From positions 1-20,834 of the forward strand of contig JAOULU010000002.1 in the NCBI GenBank assembly GCA_029881855.1: a stretch of DNA of 20,834 bases, written 5' to 3'. The notes below the pieces were generated by a model. The model was not told the DNA's origin and did no database searches. It saw only the letters and a program-made list of their open reading frames with translations. Of this stretch, positions 1-7,001 are shown piece after piece (the first letter of the stretch is position 1; each line of letters opens with the position of its first letter). The DNA comes from Nitrosomonas sp. GTDB taxonomy: Bacteria > Pseudomonadota > Gammaproteobacteria > Burkholderiales > Nitrosomonadaceae. The position numbers and the translations under genes are program-made.

Positions 1-97
1 AGTATTCGCCAATATGTTTGGCCATACCGAAGATGCATCATTGTTAGAATTTGAAGACAGCGCAGAAATTCAAGCCGCGCCAAAAGTTTCTTTCTGA
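1..97 (+). CDS. lemA: LemA family protein, C-terminal end (partial)
   Basis: The frame starting at base 2 reads VFANMFGHTEDASLLEFEDS and ends AAPKVSF at a TGA (95-97). The FANMFG segment, the acidic stretch and the P-K-V-x-F ending are typical of the C-terminus of LemA proteins, which are membrane-anchored coiled-coil proteins of unknown biochemical role. Only about 31 residues lie in the window, so the membrane anchor and coiled coil are outside. The gene stops 21 nt before the M48 peptidase gene on the same strand. A lemA gene next to an HtpX-like peptidase gene is a recurrent arrangement and supports both calls. The two are probably co-transcribed. Confidence 0.8.
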   Translation, partial: VFANMFGHTEDASLLEFEDSAEIQAAPKVSF

Positions 98-118
98 TTT
101 AGACCACCCAAATAAGTT

Positions 119-2029
119 ATGGACTTCTTTAAGTTACAAGATCAAGCAAGACATAGCACCACTAAACTAGTGCTACTGTTCTCGCTGGCTGTGGTTTCAT
201 TGGTTGTGCTTACTAATCTGCTGGCAATGTTTGCACTCGGTTATGTGAATCCACAACAATTAACGGTGGAATCCTTTCAGCAGCAATTTGATTGGGAAAC
301 TTTTCTACTCATCAGTGCAGGTGTATTAGTGACCATTCTCTTTGGCAGCTTATACAAAATTAATAGTCTCGCAGGTGGAGGCGCTACGGTGGCTGAAATG
401 ATGGGCGCCGAATTAATTGTTGATGGTAGTGGTGATGTGAATAAGCAAAAAGTGCTCAATGTGGTGGAAGAAATGGCCATTGCATCCGGCTCACCCGTGC
501 CACCAGTTTATCTCATGCACGAGGACAGCATTAATGCCTTTGCAGCAGGTACCTCACCCAGTAATGCAGTGATCGGCGTAACGCGTGGCACTATTGAAAA
601 ACTCAACCGTGATGAGTTGCAAGGTGTTATTGCACATGAATTTAGCCATATTTTAAACGGTGATATGCGCTTAAATATCCGCTTGATCGGTATTTTGCAC
701 GGGATTCTACTGCTCGGCATTATCGGCTATTATCTATTGCATATTGGCGGGCGTTCCAGAAGCTCTAAAAATAACGGTGGTGGCATTCTTTTCTTAGCCA
801 TCGGGCTAGTCATTATTGGGTATGGCGGCACCTTTTTCGGGAATCTAATTAAGGCCGCCGTTAATCGTCAGCGTGAATATCTTGCCGATGCTTCAGCGGT
901 ACAATTTACCCGTAACCCGGGTGGAATAGCGGGCGCACTGAAACGCATTGGCAGTGATTCTATGGGCTCAACAATACAAAACGCCAATGGCCCAGAAATT
1001 AGCCACGCGCTTTTTGGTGAAGGTATAAAGCATTCATTCACCAGTCTATTTGCCACACATCCACCCTTAGAAAAACGAATACGTAGTATTGAACCTAATT
1101 GGGATGGAAAGTTTGAATATGAACCCATTGCCAAATCAAACGACAACAAAGCATATCAATCGTCAGACCAGCGCATCAATAAAGCATCCGTATTGATGGC
1201 TGGTGCAGCCACAGTGATGAATAGCGAAGCATTTGTAGACCGTGTTGGTCAACTAAACGCAGGTCAGATTGATTACGCACAACAAATATTAAGCGAGTTG
1301 CCACCACAAATTAAACAAGCCGCACATGATCCATTTGCGGCGCGTGCCCTGATTTATTTCATGGTGTTGGACAATGATGCAGATATGCGTCAACAACAAT
1401 TGCAACATTTAGCATCAGCGGCAGATGATGGCGTTTATGCAGAAACTATAAAACTGGTAGAAAAATTCCCAGCATTGGAAATTGAGCATCGATTACCGCT
1501 ATTGGATATCACATTATCTACCCTACGCCAATTATCAAAACGGCAATACTTATTATTCAAAGATAATCTCCATGCACTGGTGGCAATGGATACCAAGATT
1601 CATTTGCTTGAATGGACGCTACAGAGAATTCTCTTCCATCATTTGGATGTTGCTTTTGGACAAAAAACACAACAAACATCTGGTCAGCTTAGTTTAAAAC
1701 AAACACAATCAGCTTGCGCCGTTGTTTTGTCATTACTCGTGTACGCAGGCAAACAACAGGGTATAAAAAATAAAGCAGCATTTGCAGCAGCCAAAGAAAA
1801 ACTTAACGGCTTGGATATTAAATTATTACCCGTCTCTGAAATTGATCTAAATAAAGTCGGGGATTCACTCGATCAACTGGCCCGCCTAGCACCCCTAAAA
1901 AAACCAATGCTGTTAAAAGCTTGTGCCAAGGCTATTGTCGCTGATCAACAGATATCTGCCGCTGAAGTTGAGTTATTCCGTGCTATAGCAGATTTAATCG
2001 ATTGCCCAATGCCGCCACTGGTAGCTTGA
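119..2029 (+). CDS. Membrane M48 zinc metallopeptidase (HtpX-like) with long helical, TerB-like C-terminus
   Basis: Predicted integral inner-membrane zinc protease of family M48, likely a quality-control peptidase. Two hydrophobic segments lie near residues 17-40 and 61-80. The zinc motif HEFSH is at 173-177 within GVIAHEFSHILNGD, followed by hydrophobic segments near 187-207 and 222-241. The third ligand is probably Glu253 in REYLADASA, and the family signature FATHPPLEKRI is at 311-321, so the catalytic core looks intact. At 636 aa it is about twice the length of E. coli HtpX. Residues ~350-600 are soluble and mostly helical. The last ~40 residues (LLKACAKAIVADQQISAAEV onwards) resemble the tellurite-resistance TerB fold. 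That C-terminal assignment is my inference from pattern. There is no strong Shine-Dalgarno before the ATG, and translation may be coupled to lemA 21 nt upstream. The substrate is unknown. It converges with pncC, 44 nt away. Confidence 0.88.
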   Translation: MDFFKLQDQARHSTTKLVLLFSLAVVSLVVLTNLLAMFALGYVNPQQLTVESFQQQFDWETFLLISAGVLVTILFGSLYKINSLAGGGATVAEMMGAELIVDGSGDVNKQKVLNVVEEMAIASGSPVPPVYLMHEDSINAFAAGTSPSNAVIGVTRGTIEKLNRDELQGVIAHEFSHILNGDMRLNIRLIGILHGILLLGIIGYYLLHIGGRSRSSKNNGGGILFLAIGLVIIGYGGTFFGNLIKAAVNRQREYLADASAVQFTRNPGGIAGALKRIGSDSMGSTIQNANGPEISHALFGEGIKHSFTSLFATHPPLEKRIRSIEPNWDGKFEYEPIAKSNDNKAYQSSDQRINKASVLMAGAATVMNSEAFVDRVGQLNAGQIDYAQQILSELPPQIKQAAHDPFAARALIYFMVLDNDADMRQQQLQHLASAADDGVYAETIKLVEKFPALEIEHRLPLLDITLSTLRQLSKRQYLLFKDNLHALVAMDTKIHLLEWTLQRILFHHLDVAFGQKTQQTSGQLSLKQTQSACAVVLSLLVYAGKQQGIKNKAAFAAAKEKLNGLDIKLLPVSEIDLNKVGDSLDQLARLAPLKKPMLLKACAKAIVADQQISAAEVELFRAIADLIDCPMPPLVA

Positions 2030-2073
2030 ATGGATACTCAAAAACCGGATATTAGTCTTGTGCTTCTTTATCC

Positions 2074-2589
2074 CTACCCAATCAAGGGTGGCATTTCATC
2101 CAGCAGACTCAAGATGCCTTGTAACGCAGTGATTACTGATTGTCGTCTGATTACATCTCGATCACCCTTAAAGTGATGGGTTTTACACTTTACTAAACCA
2201 TCATTAAGCACCCAAGCAAAACATATCGTACCAACAGGTTTTTCCGTACTGCCGCCACTAGGGCCGGCGATACCAGTTATTGATACAGCAACCTGCGCAT
2301 GACTCCTTTGTAATGCACCAAAAGCCATCTCACGAGCAGTTTCTTCTGATACTGCACCATTTTCTTCTATTTTTTCAGGACTAACGCCCAACATTTCACA
2401 CTTAGAAAGATTACTGTACGTTATAAAACCACGCTCATACCAAGCGGAGCTACCGGCAACTGTTGTAACCGCTTGACCTAGCCAGCCACCCGTACATGAT
2501 TCAGCCGTTACCAGCAAAAGTCCCTGCTGTTTCAACCGTTCACCAACCTGGTTTACTAAGTGTGAAAGTGTTTGCTCATTAACAGAAAT
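2074..2589 (-). CDS. pncC: Nicotinamide-nucleotide amidase PncC (CinA C-terminal domain family), probable AUU start
   Basis: Stand-alone CinA C-terminal domain protein. The family deamidates nicotinamide mononucleotide to nicotinate mononucleotide in the pyridine-nucleotide cycle. TAESCTGGW (catalytic Ser in AESCTGG), GSSAWYERGFITYSN, NGAVSEETAREMAFGAL, SITGIAGPSGGS, EKPVGTICFAW and GDRDVIRRQ are all present. An ATG/GTG/TTG search gives only a TTG at 2535, which would yield 153 aa and remove the N-terminal helix. In the same frame, 18 codons upstream, an ATT (2589-2587) follows AGGAG (2602-2598) by 8 nt. Starting there gives 171 aa beginning [I/M]SVNEQTLSHLVNQVGERL, which lines up with the start of E. 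coli PncC (YgaD, ~165 aa) as I recall it. The upstream in-frame stop is the pgpA TAA, so no other start fits. It is the last gene of the cluster, 21 nt after pgpA. The alternative is the TTG start, or a sequencing frameshift hiding the ATG at 2579. Confidence 0.9.
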   Translation of the reverse strand: MSVNEQTLSHLVNQVGERLKQQGLLLVTAESCTGGWLGQAVTTVAGSSAWYERGFITYSNLSKCEMLGVSPEKIEENGAVSEETAREMAFGALQRSHAQVAVSITGIAGPSGGSTEKPVGTICFAWVLNDGLVKCKTHHFKGDRDVIRRQSVITALQGILSLLDEMPPLIG

Positions 2590-2597
2590 TTTAGTGG

Positions 2598-2602
2598 CTC
2601 CT
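2598..2602 (-). promoter_or_regulatory. Shine-Dalgarno AGGAG for pncC
   Basis: On the minus strand AGGAG reads from 2602 to 2598. It lies within the 21-nt gap after the pgpA stop and 8 nt before an in-frame ATT at 2589-2587. The spacing is near optimal. No ATG, GTG or TTG follows it in the pncC frame at a usable distance. It is the main evidence for the ATT start. Confidence 0.6.
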
Positions 2603-2610
2603 AAAGAAAC

Positions 2611-3156
2611 TTAGAAATATCCCTCAGATAAAACTAAAGCCTTCCAACCAGCCAAACAAAGTAATGCAAAGAATGCTGCCAACATATCATCAAACATTAC
2701 ACCAAAACCACCATGCAAGTTTTTATCGTAATATCGTATTGGTTGCGGTTTCACAATATCAAAGAAACGAAACAACAAAAATGCTGCTATTTGCCATACC
2801 CAACCCACAGGGGTAAAAAATAACACCAACATAAATGCAACGGTTTCATCCCATACCATCCCACCATGGTCCGCTACACCCAGTGATTTACCAGTTACAC
2901 CACATGCCCATATGCCAACGATAAACATGATATCAATGAGCAATAATAAATAAACGGGCTCAAAGTAATAATCCAATACCCAAAATAATGGAAAGGCGAT
3001 TAGTGTGCCAACTGTACCAGGTGCGGCAGGGCTTAACCCAACGCCACCAGAGAATGCTATAAAATGGGCAGGGTGGCTATATACAAAGAAAATATCAGGG
3101 CGTACGGGCGATTTAGTGCCCGATTCATCCTGAATTTCAGGAACGGAAATGGTCAT
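2611..3156 (-). CDS. pgpA: Phosphatidylglycerophosphatase A
   Basis: Integral inner-membrane phosphatase that converts phosphatidylglycerophosphate to phosphatidylglycerol. Family blocks appear in order: GGVGLSPAAPGTVGTL (37-52), DHGGMVWDETVAFML (96-110), FFDIVKPQPIRYYD (131-144) and HGGFGVMFDDMLAAFFA (148-164), with the acidic residues expected for the metal-dependent active site. Hydrophobic segments lie near 50-62, 66-86, 105-128 and 155-175. The protein is 181 aa, slightly long because of a ~25-residue polar N-terminus. The ATG lies inside the 3' end of thiL (20-nt overlap), with GGAG about 10 nt upstream, so translational coupling is likely. pncC follows after 21 nt. Confidence 0.93.
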   Translation of the reverse strand: MTISVPEIQDESGTKSPVRPDIFFVYSHPAHFIAFSGGVGLSPAAPGTVGTLIAFPLFWVLDYYFEPVYLLLLIDIMFIVGIWACGVTGKSLGVADHGGMVWDETVAFMLVLFFTPVGWVWQIAAFLLFRFFDIVKPQPIRYYDKNLHGGFGVMFDDMLAAFFALLCLAGWKALVLSEGYF

Positions 3157-4108
3157 ACCCTGTTTTCTCCATACTTATTTCGTTACCATCGGCATCTTTT
3201 ACAATTAAACCTTCGCCTTGTATGATTTCACCAATGCACGTTAAAGGCAACGACAATTCTTCAGAGAGAACTTCAATCGCTTTATGTTTTGATTTTGACG
3301 CAGTAAAGCAAAGCTCATAGTCATCGCCGCCAGATAACAGACAATCCAGCGCAAAGGGTCTCTGTATAACCCTTTGCATAACCGAAGAACATGGAATCAA
3401 TACCAAATCGATAGTTGCTGCTTTATTGGAAGCCGACAAAATATGGCCCAAATCTGCCATTAGTCCATCAGAAATATCAATAGCGCTATGCGCCAAACCA
3501 ATTAATTTCTGGCCTAATACTATTCGTGCTGTTGGCATATGCAACGCGCTCAAGCAATAATCTATTTCATCAGACTCCAACACCATTTGTTGTTTCTCAT
3601 GACATAGCGCCAAGGCTGCATCACCCAAGCAGCCAGAAACCCAAATATCATCACCAACCAATGCACCACTCCGCCGTAAAGCATCGCCCTTAGCCACTTC
3701 TCCGATAATTTGCACACAAATACTTAGTGGTCCGGAAGTCGTATCACCCCCGATTAATTCTATTTGATATGTTTGAGCAAGCTCAAAAAAACCTTGACTG
3801 AAATCACCCAACCAGACTTCATTTTGCTCAGCCAATATCTTAGGTAAAGTTAACGAAAGCATCGCCCATCGAGGCTTTGCGCCCATTGCCGCCATGTCTG
3901 AAAGGTTAACCGCAAGGGATTTATAACCAAGCTTATATGGATCGGTATCAGCAAAAAAATGTTTTCCAGATACCAACGTATCCATTGAAATGGCTAATTC
4001 TGTTTTACTACTTGGTACAATCAATGCAGCATCATCACCTATTCCCAATATTGCATTGGAAACGGTTTTTTTAAAATAACGGCGGATAATATCAAATTCT
4101 TTGTTCAA
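3137..4108 (-). CDS. thiL: Thiamine-monophosphate kinase
   Basis: Cytosolic kinase that phosphorylates thiamine monophosphate with ATP to thiamine diphosphate, the last step of the pathway. Motifs in order: GIGDDAA (22-28), NLSDMAAMGAKPR (68-80), GGDTT (120-124), VSGCLGDAA (157-165), DISDGLMADLG (211-221) and SGGDDYEL (259-266). The conserved Asp residues bind Mg-nucleotide in this family. At 323 aa it is of normal length. The start codon is TTG (4108-4106): an in-frame TGA lies seven codons upstream with no ATG or GTG between, and EFDIIRRYF at residues 4-12 sits where E. coli ThiL has a similar EFSLIARYF. No good Shine-Dalgarno is visible, and a perfect inverted repeat (4123-4139) precedes the start. 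It overlaps pgpA by 20 nt. Confidence 0.94.
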   Translation of the reverse strand: MNKEFDIIRRYFKKTVSNAILGIGDDAALIVPSSKTELAISMDTLVSGKHFFADTDPYKLGYKSLAVNLSDMAAMGAKPRWAMLSLTLPKILAEQNEVWLGDFSQGFFELAQTYQIELIGGDTTSGPLSICVQIIGEVAKGDALRRSGALVGDDIWVSGCLGDAALALCHEKQQMVLESDEIDYCLSALHMPTARIVLGQKLIGLAHSAIDISDGLMADLGHILSASNKAATIDLVLIPCSSVMQRVIQRPFALDCLLSGGDDYELCFTASKSKHKAIEVLSEELSLPLTCIGEIIQGEGLIVKDADGNEISMEKTGYDHFRS

Positions 4109-4122
4109 ATGATTTCTACATA

Positions 4123-4139
4123 CACTTCAAATTGAAGTG
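4123..4139 (-). repeat. Perfect inverted repeat between nusB and thiL
   Basis: CACTTCAA (4123-4130) and TTGAAGTG (4132-4139) are exact reverse complements around one central base. As RNA this gives a stem of about 6 bp with a short AU loop. It lies in the 44-nt nusB-thiL gap, 14 nt upstream of the thiL TTG. No T-tract follows on the minus strand, so it is not a typical intrinsic terminator. It could be an mRNA-processing or translation-control hairpin. Confidence 0.5.
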
Positions 4140-4152
4140 AAGTCTTGACGTT

Positions 4153-4638
4153 TTATTGCTGTTTTTTGGATGCAATTTCAGCCACTCGAAGCTGATTAGC
4201 CAGTTTATCCAACACACCATTAACATACTTATGCCCATCACTACCGCCATAGCTTCTGGCCAATTCAATGGCCTCATTAATAATGGCACGATAAGGAATT
4301 TCCAAATGGCACTTTAACTCATAGGTACTTAATAATAAAATTGCAAACTCTACCGGACTTAATTCTTTAAGTGGCCGGTCAAGACAAGGCTGGATGTGCT
4401 CTTCAAGACTGTTAATGTCACCCAAAACACCCTCAAGTAAGCGAAAAAAGTATCTTTTATCTGACTGCGAAAACTCATCGGTATCACGTAATTGTTCTAC
4501 AATAAAGCTCGCTGAGCCACCAGCAACACGCCACTGATAAATACCTTTTAAAGCAAGTTCTCTCGCAACACGTCGATGGCCTTTGGGTTTCTGGTCTTCG
4601 TTATCTAATAGTAGTTCAGCCGTCATCGGATGCGTCAT
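4153..4638 (-). CDS. nusB: Transcription antitermination factor NusB
   Basis: Small helical RNA-binding protein that acts with NusE (S10) at boxA in rRNA antitermination. Recognised by [15 protein letters not shown] near the N-terminus, then [51 protein letters not shown] and [14 protein letters not shown], which are NusB blocks in the usual order. The start is ambiguous: in-frame TTG at 4641, ATG at 4638 and ATG at 4626 are all possible. I chose 4638 (161 aa). Starting at 4626 gives 157 aa. No clear Shine-Dalgarno distinguishes them. All options overlap the ribH 3' end (stop at 4616), so coupling with ribH is likely. The N-terminus is about 20 residues longer than in E. coli NusB (139 aa). 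Confidence 0.92.
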   Translation of the reverse strand: MTHPMTAELLLDNEDQKPKGHRRVARELALKGIYQWRVAGGSASFIVEQLRDTDEFSQSDKRYFFRLLEGVLGDINSLEEHIQPCLDRPLKELSPVEFAILLLSTYELKCHLEIPYRAIINEAIELARSYGGSDGHKYVNGVLDKLANQLRVAEIASKKQQ

Positions 4639-5104
4639 CAAGTTTAATATGCAAATTACCCATCTCCAATGCTGCTTGTGCAGCTTCTATCCCTTTTTGG
4701 CTCATTCTTGCAATTGCCTGATCTTCCGTTTCTGTGGTGAGAATGCCGTTGATAATTGGTATATCTAGTTCGATTTGAACGGACATTAAACCACGTGCTG
4801 ACTCATTGGATACCACCTCAAAATGATAGGTGTCCCCACGCACCACTGCACCTAATGCAATTAGCACATCAAATTGGTCAGACAAAGCCATTTTTTGTAA
4901 TGCCAACGGGACTTCCAATGCACCGGGTACAGTTATTAATAAAATGTTTGACTCAAGTACACTGTGTTTTTTTAATTCAGCTGTGCAAGCACCTAACAAC
5001 CCTTCCCCCACATCGACATTAAAACGACTCATCACGATACCAATACGTAAATCTGAGCCATTCATGTCCGTTTCAAACTCTAGAATATTGTCATAATACG
5101 CCAT
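4616..5104 (-). CDS. ribH: 6,7-dimethyl-8-ribityllumazine synthase
   Basis: Condenses 5-amino-6-ribitylamino-uracil with 3,4-dihydroxy-2-butanone 4-phosphate to give dimethylribityllumazine, the penultimate step to riboflavin. Visible motifs are [20 protein letters not shown] (20-39), [13 protein letters not shown] (57-69), [20 protein letters not shown] (83-102) with the presumed catalytic His94, and [14 protein letters not shown] (117-130). At 162 aa it has the normal length. The ATG has a strong Shine-Dalgarno (GGAGG about 8 nt upstream). It lies 67 nt downstream of ribBX and overlaps nusB. In E. coli nomenclature this gene is ribE. The symbol ribH is used here to keep it apart from riboflavin synthase. 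Confidence 0.95.
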   Translation of the reverse strand: MAYYDNILEFETDMNGSDLRIGIVMSRFNVDVGEGLLGACTAELKKHSVLESNILLITVPGALEVPLALQKMALSDQFDVLIALGAVVRGDTYHFEVVSNESARGLMSVQIELDIPIINGILTTETEDQAIARMSQKGIEAAQAALEMGNLHIKLDDASDDG

Positions 5105-5171
5105 TCTAATTCCTCCAAGGATATTGGTTTATCAGTTTTGATTAGTAGACTATAAATAGACTACGGCAATT

Positions 5172-6275
5172 TTATAATTTTATATAACTGGTAACCTCCA
5201 AACCAAACCCTGCCACACTCGGCATCTTCCTTGGTGCTGCCATTAAACGCATTTTGCCAACATTTAAATCTTTCAAGATTTGCGCACCAATCCCATGGTT
5301 GCGTAAATCAGCTTTATTAGGGTCAGGAACATCAGATTCCATTAACGCTATTCGTTCTATCAATTTAGAAGCACTTTCTTTACGATTTAATAATACGATA
5401 ACACCTCGCCCTGCTTCCGCAATAACACGTTGTGCGTCATTAATACTCCAGGAATGCGTATTATCATTGATATCTAATACATCAATAACTGATAACGGCT
5501 CATGCACACGTACCAGCGTTTCTGTCTCAGGATCGATATCACCTTTTACTAATGCCAGATGAATCGTATTTGCCGTCTCATCGCGATAAGCAGCAAGTAA
5601 AAACTCTCCGTGATGTGTTTGAATTGAACACTCGGCCACACGTGTAACAAGACTCTCATTCAAGCTACGATAGTGGATCAAATCTGCAATTGCACCAATT
5701 TTAAGTTGATGCTTACCAGCAAACGTAATGAGATCTGGCAACCGCGCCATGCTGCCATCTTCTTTCAGAATCTCACAAATAACAGATGCAGCAGTTAGTC
5801 CAGCCATACTTGCCAAATCACAACCTGCCTCAGTGTGGCCCGCACGCACTAATACACCACCTTCTTGCGCCATGAGTGGAAAAATATGTCCGGGTTGGAC
5901 AATATCTTCTGCTTTGGCATCTGGTTTCACTGCGGTTTGCACAGTATGTGCGCGATCTGCCGCAGAAATACCTGTTGTTACACCGCTGGCTGCTTCTATG
6001 GAAAGCGTGAAGTTAGTACCTAATGGTGAGCGATTAGCTGATACCATCAAAGGTAAATCTAATTGACGGCATCTTTCCTCGGTCAACGTCAAACAAATCA
6101 AACCGCGGCCATAAGTAGCCATAAAATTTATTGCTTGCGGCGTAACAAAATCAGCAGCAAGCACTAAATCGCCTTCATTCTCGCGATCTTCTTCATCAAC
6201 AAGAATAACCATTTTACCGATTTTGAGGTCGGCAATAATATCTTGGATAGGACTAATTTTCATGTCTGCTTTCAT
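5172..6275 (-). CDS. ribBX: 3,4-dihydroxy-2-butanone 4-phosphate synthase fused to a degenerate GTP cyclohydrolase II-like domain (RibBX type)
   Basis: The N-terminal domain (about 5-205) is DHBP synthase, which makes the four-carbon riboflavin precursor from ribulose 5-phosphate. [16 protein letters not shown] (27-42), [11 protein letters not shown] (54-64), NFTLSIEA (88-95), [20 protein letters not shown] (130-149) and CDLASMAGL (152-160) are intact. The C-terminal domain (about 210-367) aligns with GTP cyclohydrolase II, but the zinc region that normally reads C-x-T-G-D-V-F-G-S-x-R-C-D-C is [16 protein letters not shown] (255-270), with no cysteines. The QEGRGIGL-type loop is [14 protein letters not shown] cyclohydrolase activity is therefore unlikely. 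RibB proteins with such an inactive second domain are known as RibBX in proteobacteria. A separate ribA must exist elsewhere. The ATG at 6275 is 12 nt after the ribE stop. A second ATG at 6263 is possible. Confidence 0.92.
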   Translation of the reverse strand: MKADMKISPIQDIIADLKIGKMVILVDEEDRENEGDLVLAADFVTPQAINFMATYGRGLICLTLTEERCRQLDLPLMVSANRSPLGTNFTLSIEAASGVTTGISAADRAHTVQTAVKPDAKAEDIVQPGHIFPLMAQEGGVLVRAGHTEAGCDLASMAGLTAASVICEILKEDGSMARLPDLITFAGKHQLKIGAIADLIHYRSLNESLVTRVAECSIQTHHGEFLLAAYRDETANTIHLALVKGDIDPETETLVRVHEPLSVIDVLDINDNTHSWSINDAQRVIAEAGRGVIVLLNRKESASKLIERIALMESDVPDPNKADLRNHGIGAQILKDLNVGKMRLMAAPRKMPSVAGFGLEVTSYIKL

Positions 6276-6287
6276 TCTTTTCTACCT

Positions 6288-6875
6288 TCAAGCGTCTATT
6301 AGTCCAGCGACATAACGCGCCAACATATCAACTTCTAGATTCACGCGTGCACCTGATTTTAATTCATTCAACGTCGTTGCTGACAATGTATGGGGAATAA
6401 GATTAATCGCCAGTTCGTCGCCATCTATCACGTTAACAGTCAAGCTCACGCCATTCACAGCAATCGAGCCTTTATTGGCAATAAAGCGTAATATTGACTG
6501 TGGTACTTTTATGATCAATAAATGACTCTCACCAGCAGCTTCAAACTTGACTACTTCACCTGTTGCATCAACATGACCGCCAACTAGGTGCCCACCCAGT
6601 CTGTCCGACAAGCGCATGGCTTTTTCTAAATTCACCCGCTTACCGGGTTGATCAAGGCCTTGTGTGCAGTTTAAAGTCTCTTGAGAAACATCAACACTAA
6701 ACCCATTGTCAATCAATGTGGTCACCGTGAGACAAACACCATTAACTGCAACGCTATCACCGATAGATACATCGCTTAAATCCAACGAACCAGATGAAAC
6801 GCTTAAATGCAGCCCATTTCCTTGTGGCACTACCTGCTTTATTTCACCAACTGCTTCAATAATTCCAGTAAACAT
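6288..6875 (-). CDS. ribE: Riboflavin synthase, alpha subunit
   Basis: Catalyses dismutation of two dimethylribityllumazine molecules to riboflavin. The N-terminus MFTGIIEAVGEI is diagnostic. The protein shows the internal duplication of lumazine-binding domains: SVAVNGVCLTV (41-51) is repeated as SIAVNGVSLTV (137-147). GGHLVGGHVDATG (94-106) and the C-terminal NLEVDMLARYV are also conserved. At 195 aa it is slightly shorter than the ~210-215 aa of E. coli (ribC there) but lacks no block. The ATG is preceded by GAGAG at 6 nt. It is the first gene of the rib-nus-thi-pgp cluster. ribD and nrdR, which often precede it, are absent here. Confidence 0.95.
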   Translation of the reverse strand: MFTGIIEAVGEIKQVVPQGNGLHLSVSSGSLDLSDVSIGDSVAVNGVCLTVTTLIDNGFSVDVSQETLNCTQGLDQPGKRVNLEKAMRLSDRLGGHLVGGHVDATGEVVKFEAAGESHLLIIKVPQSILRFIANKGSIAVNGVSLTVNVIDGDELAINLIPHTLSATTLNELKSGARVNLEVDMLARYVAGLIDA

Positions 6876-6972
6876 TTGCTACTCTCTTAAAAATTGAAGA
6901 TACCGTAATTTTGGTTAACAGATAAAATGCAGAAGCAGGAAAAAACCGTGCGAAACTTGATGGAATATTGGT

Positions 6973-7001
6973 ATTGTAGCCAATTATGGTCGGCCTGAAA
7001 A
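6973..7001 (-). promoter_or_regulatory. Candidate sigma70 promoter for the ribE-pncC cluster
   Basis: On the minus strand TTTTCA (7001-6996) and TACAAT (6978-6973) are separated by exactly 17 nt (4/6 and 5/6 matches to consensus). They begin right at the 3' end of mltF. The predicted start of transcription near 6966 leaves a leader of about 90 nt before the ribE ATG. That leader lacks the conserved helices of an FMN riboswitch. Read-through from mltF is also possible. Confidence 0.4.

Noticed and set aside
6876..7001. FMN riboswitch ahead of ribE
   Set aside because: The leader is short and lacks the conserved G-rich and paired segments of the element.
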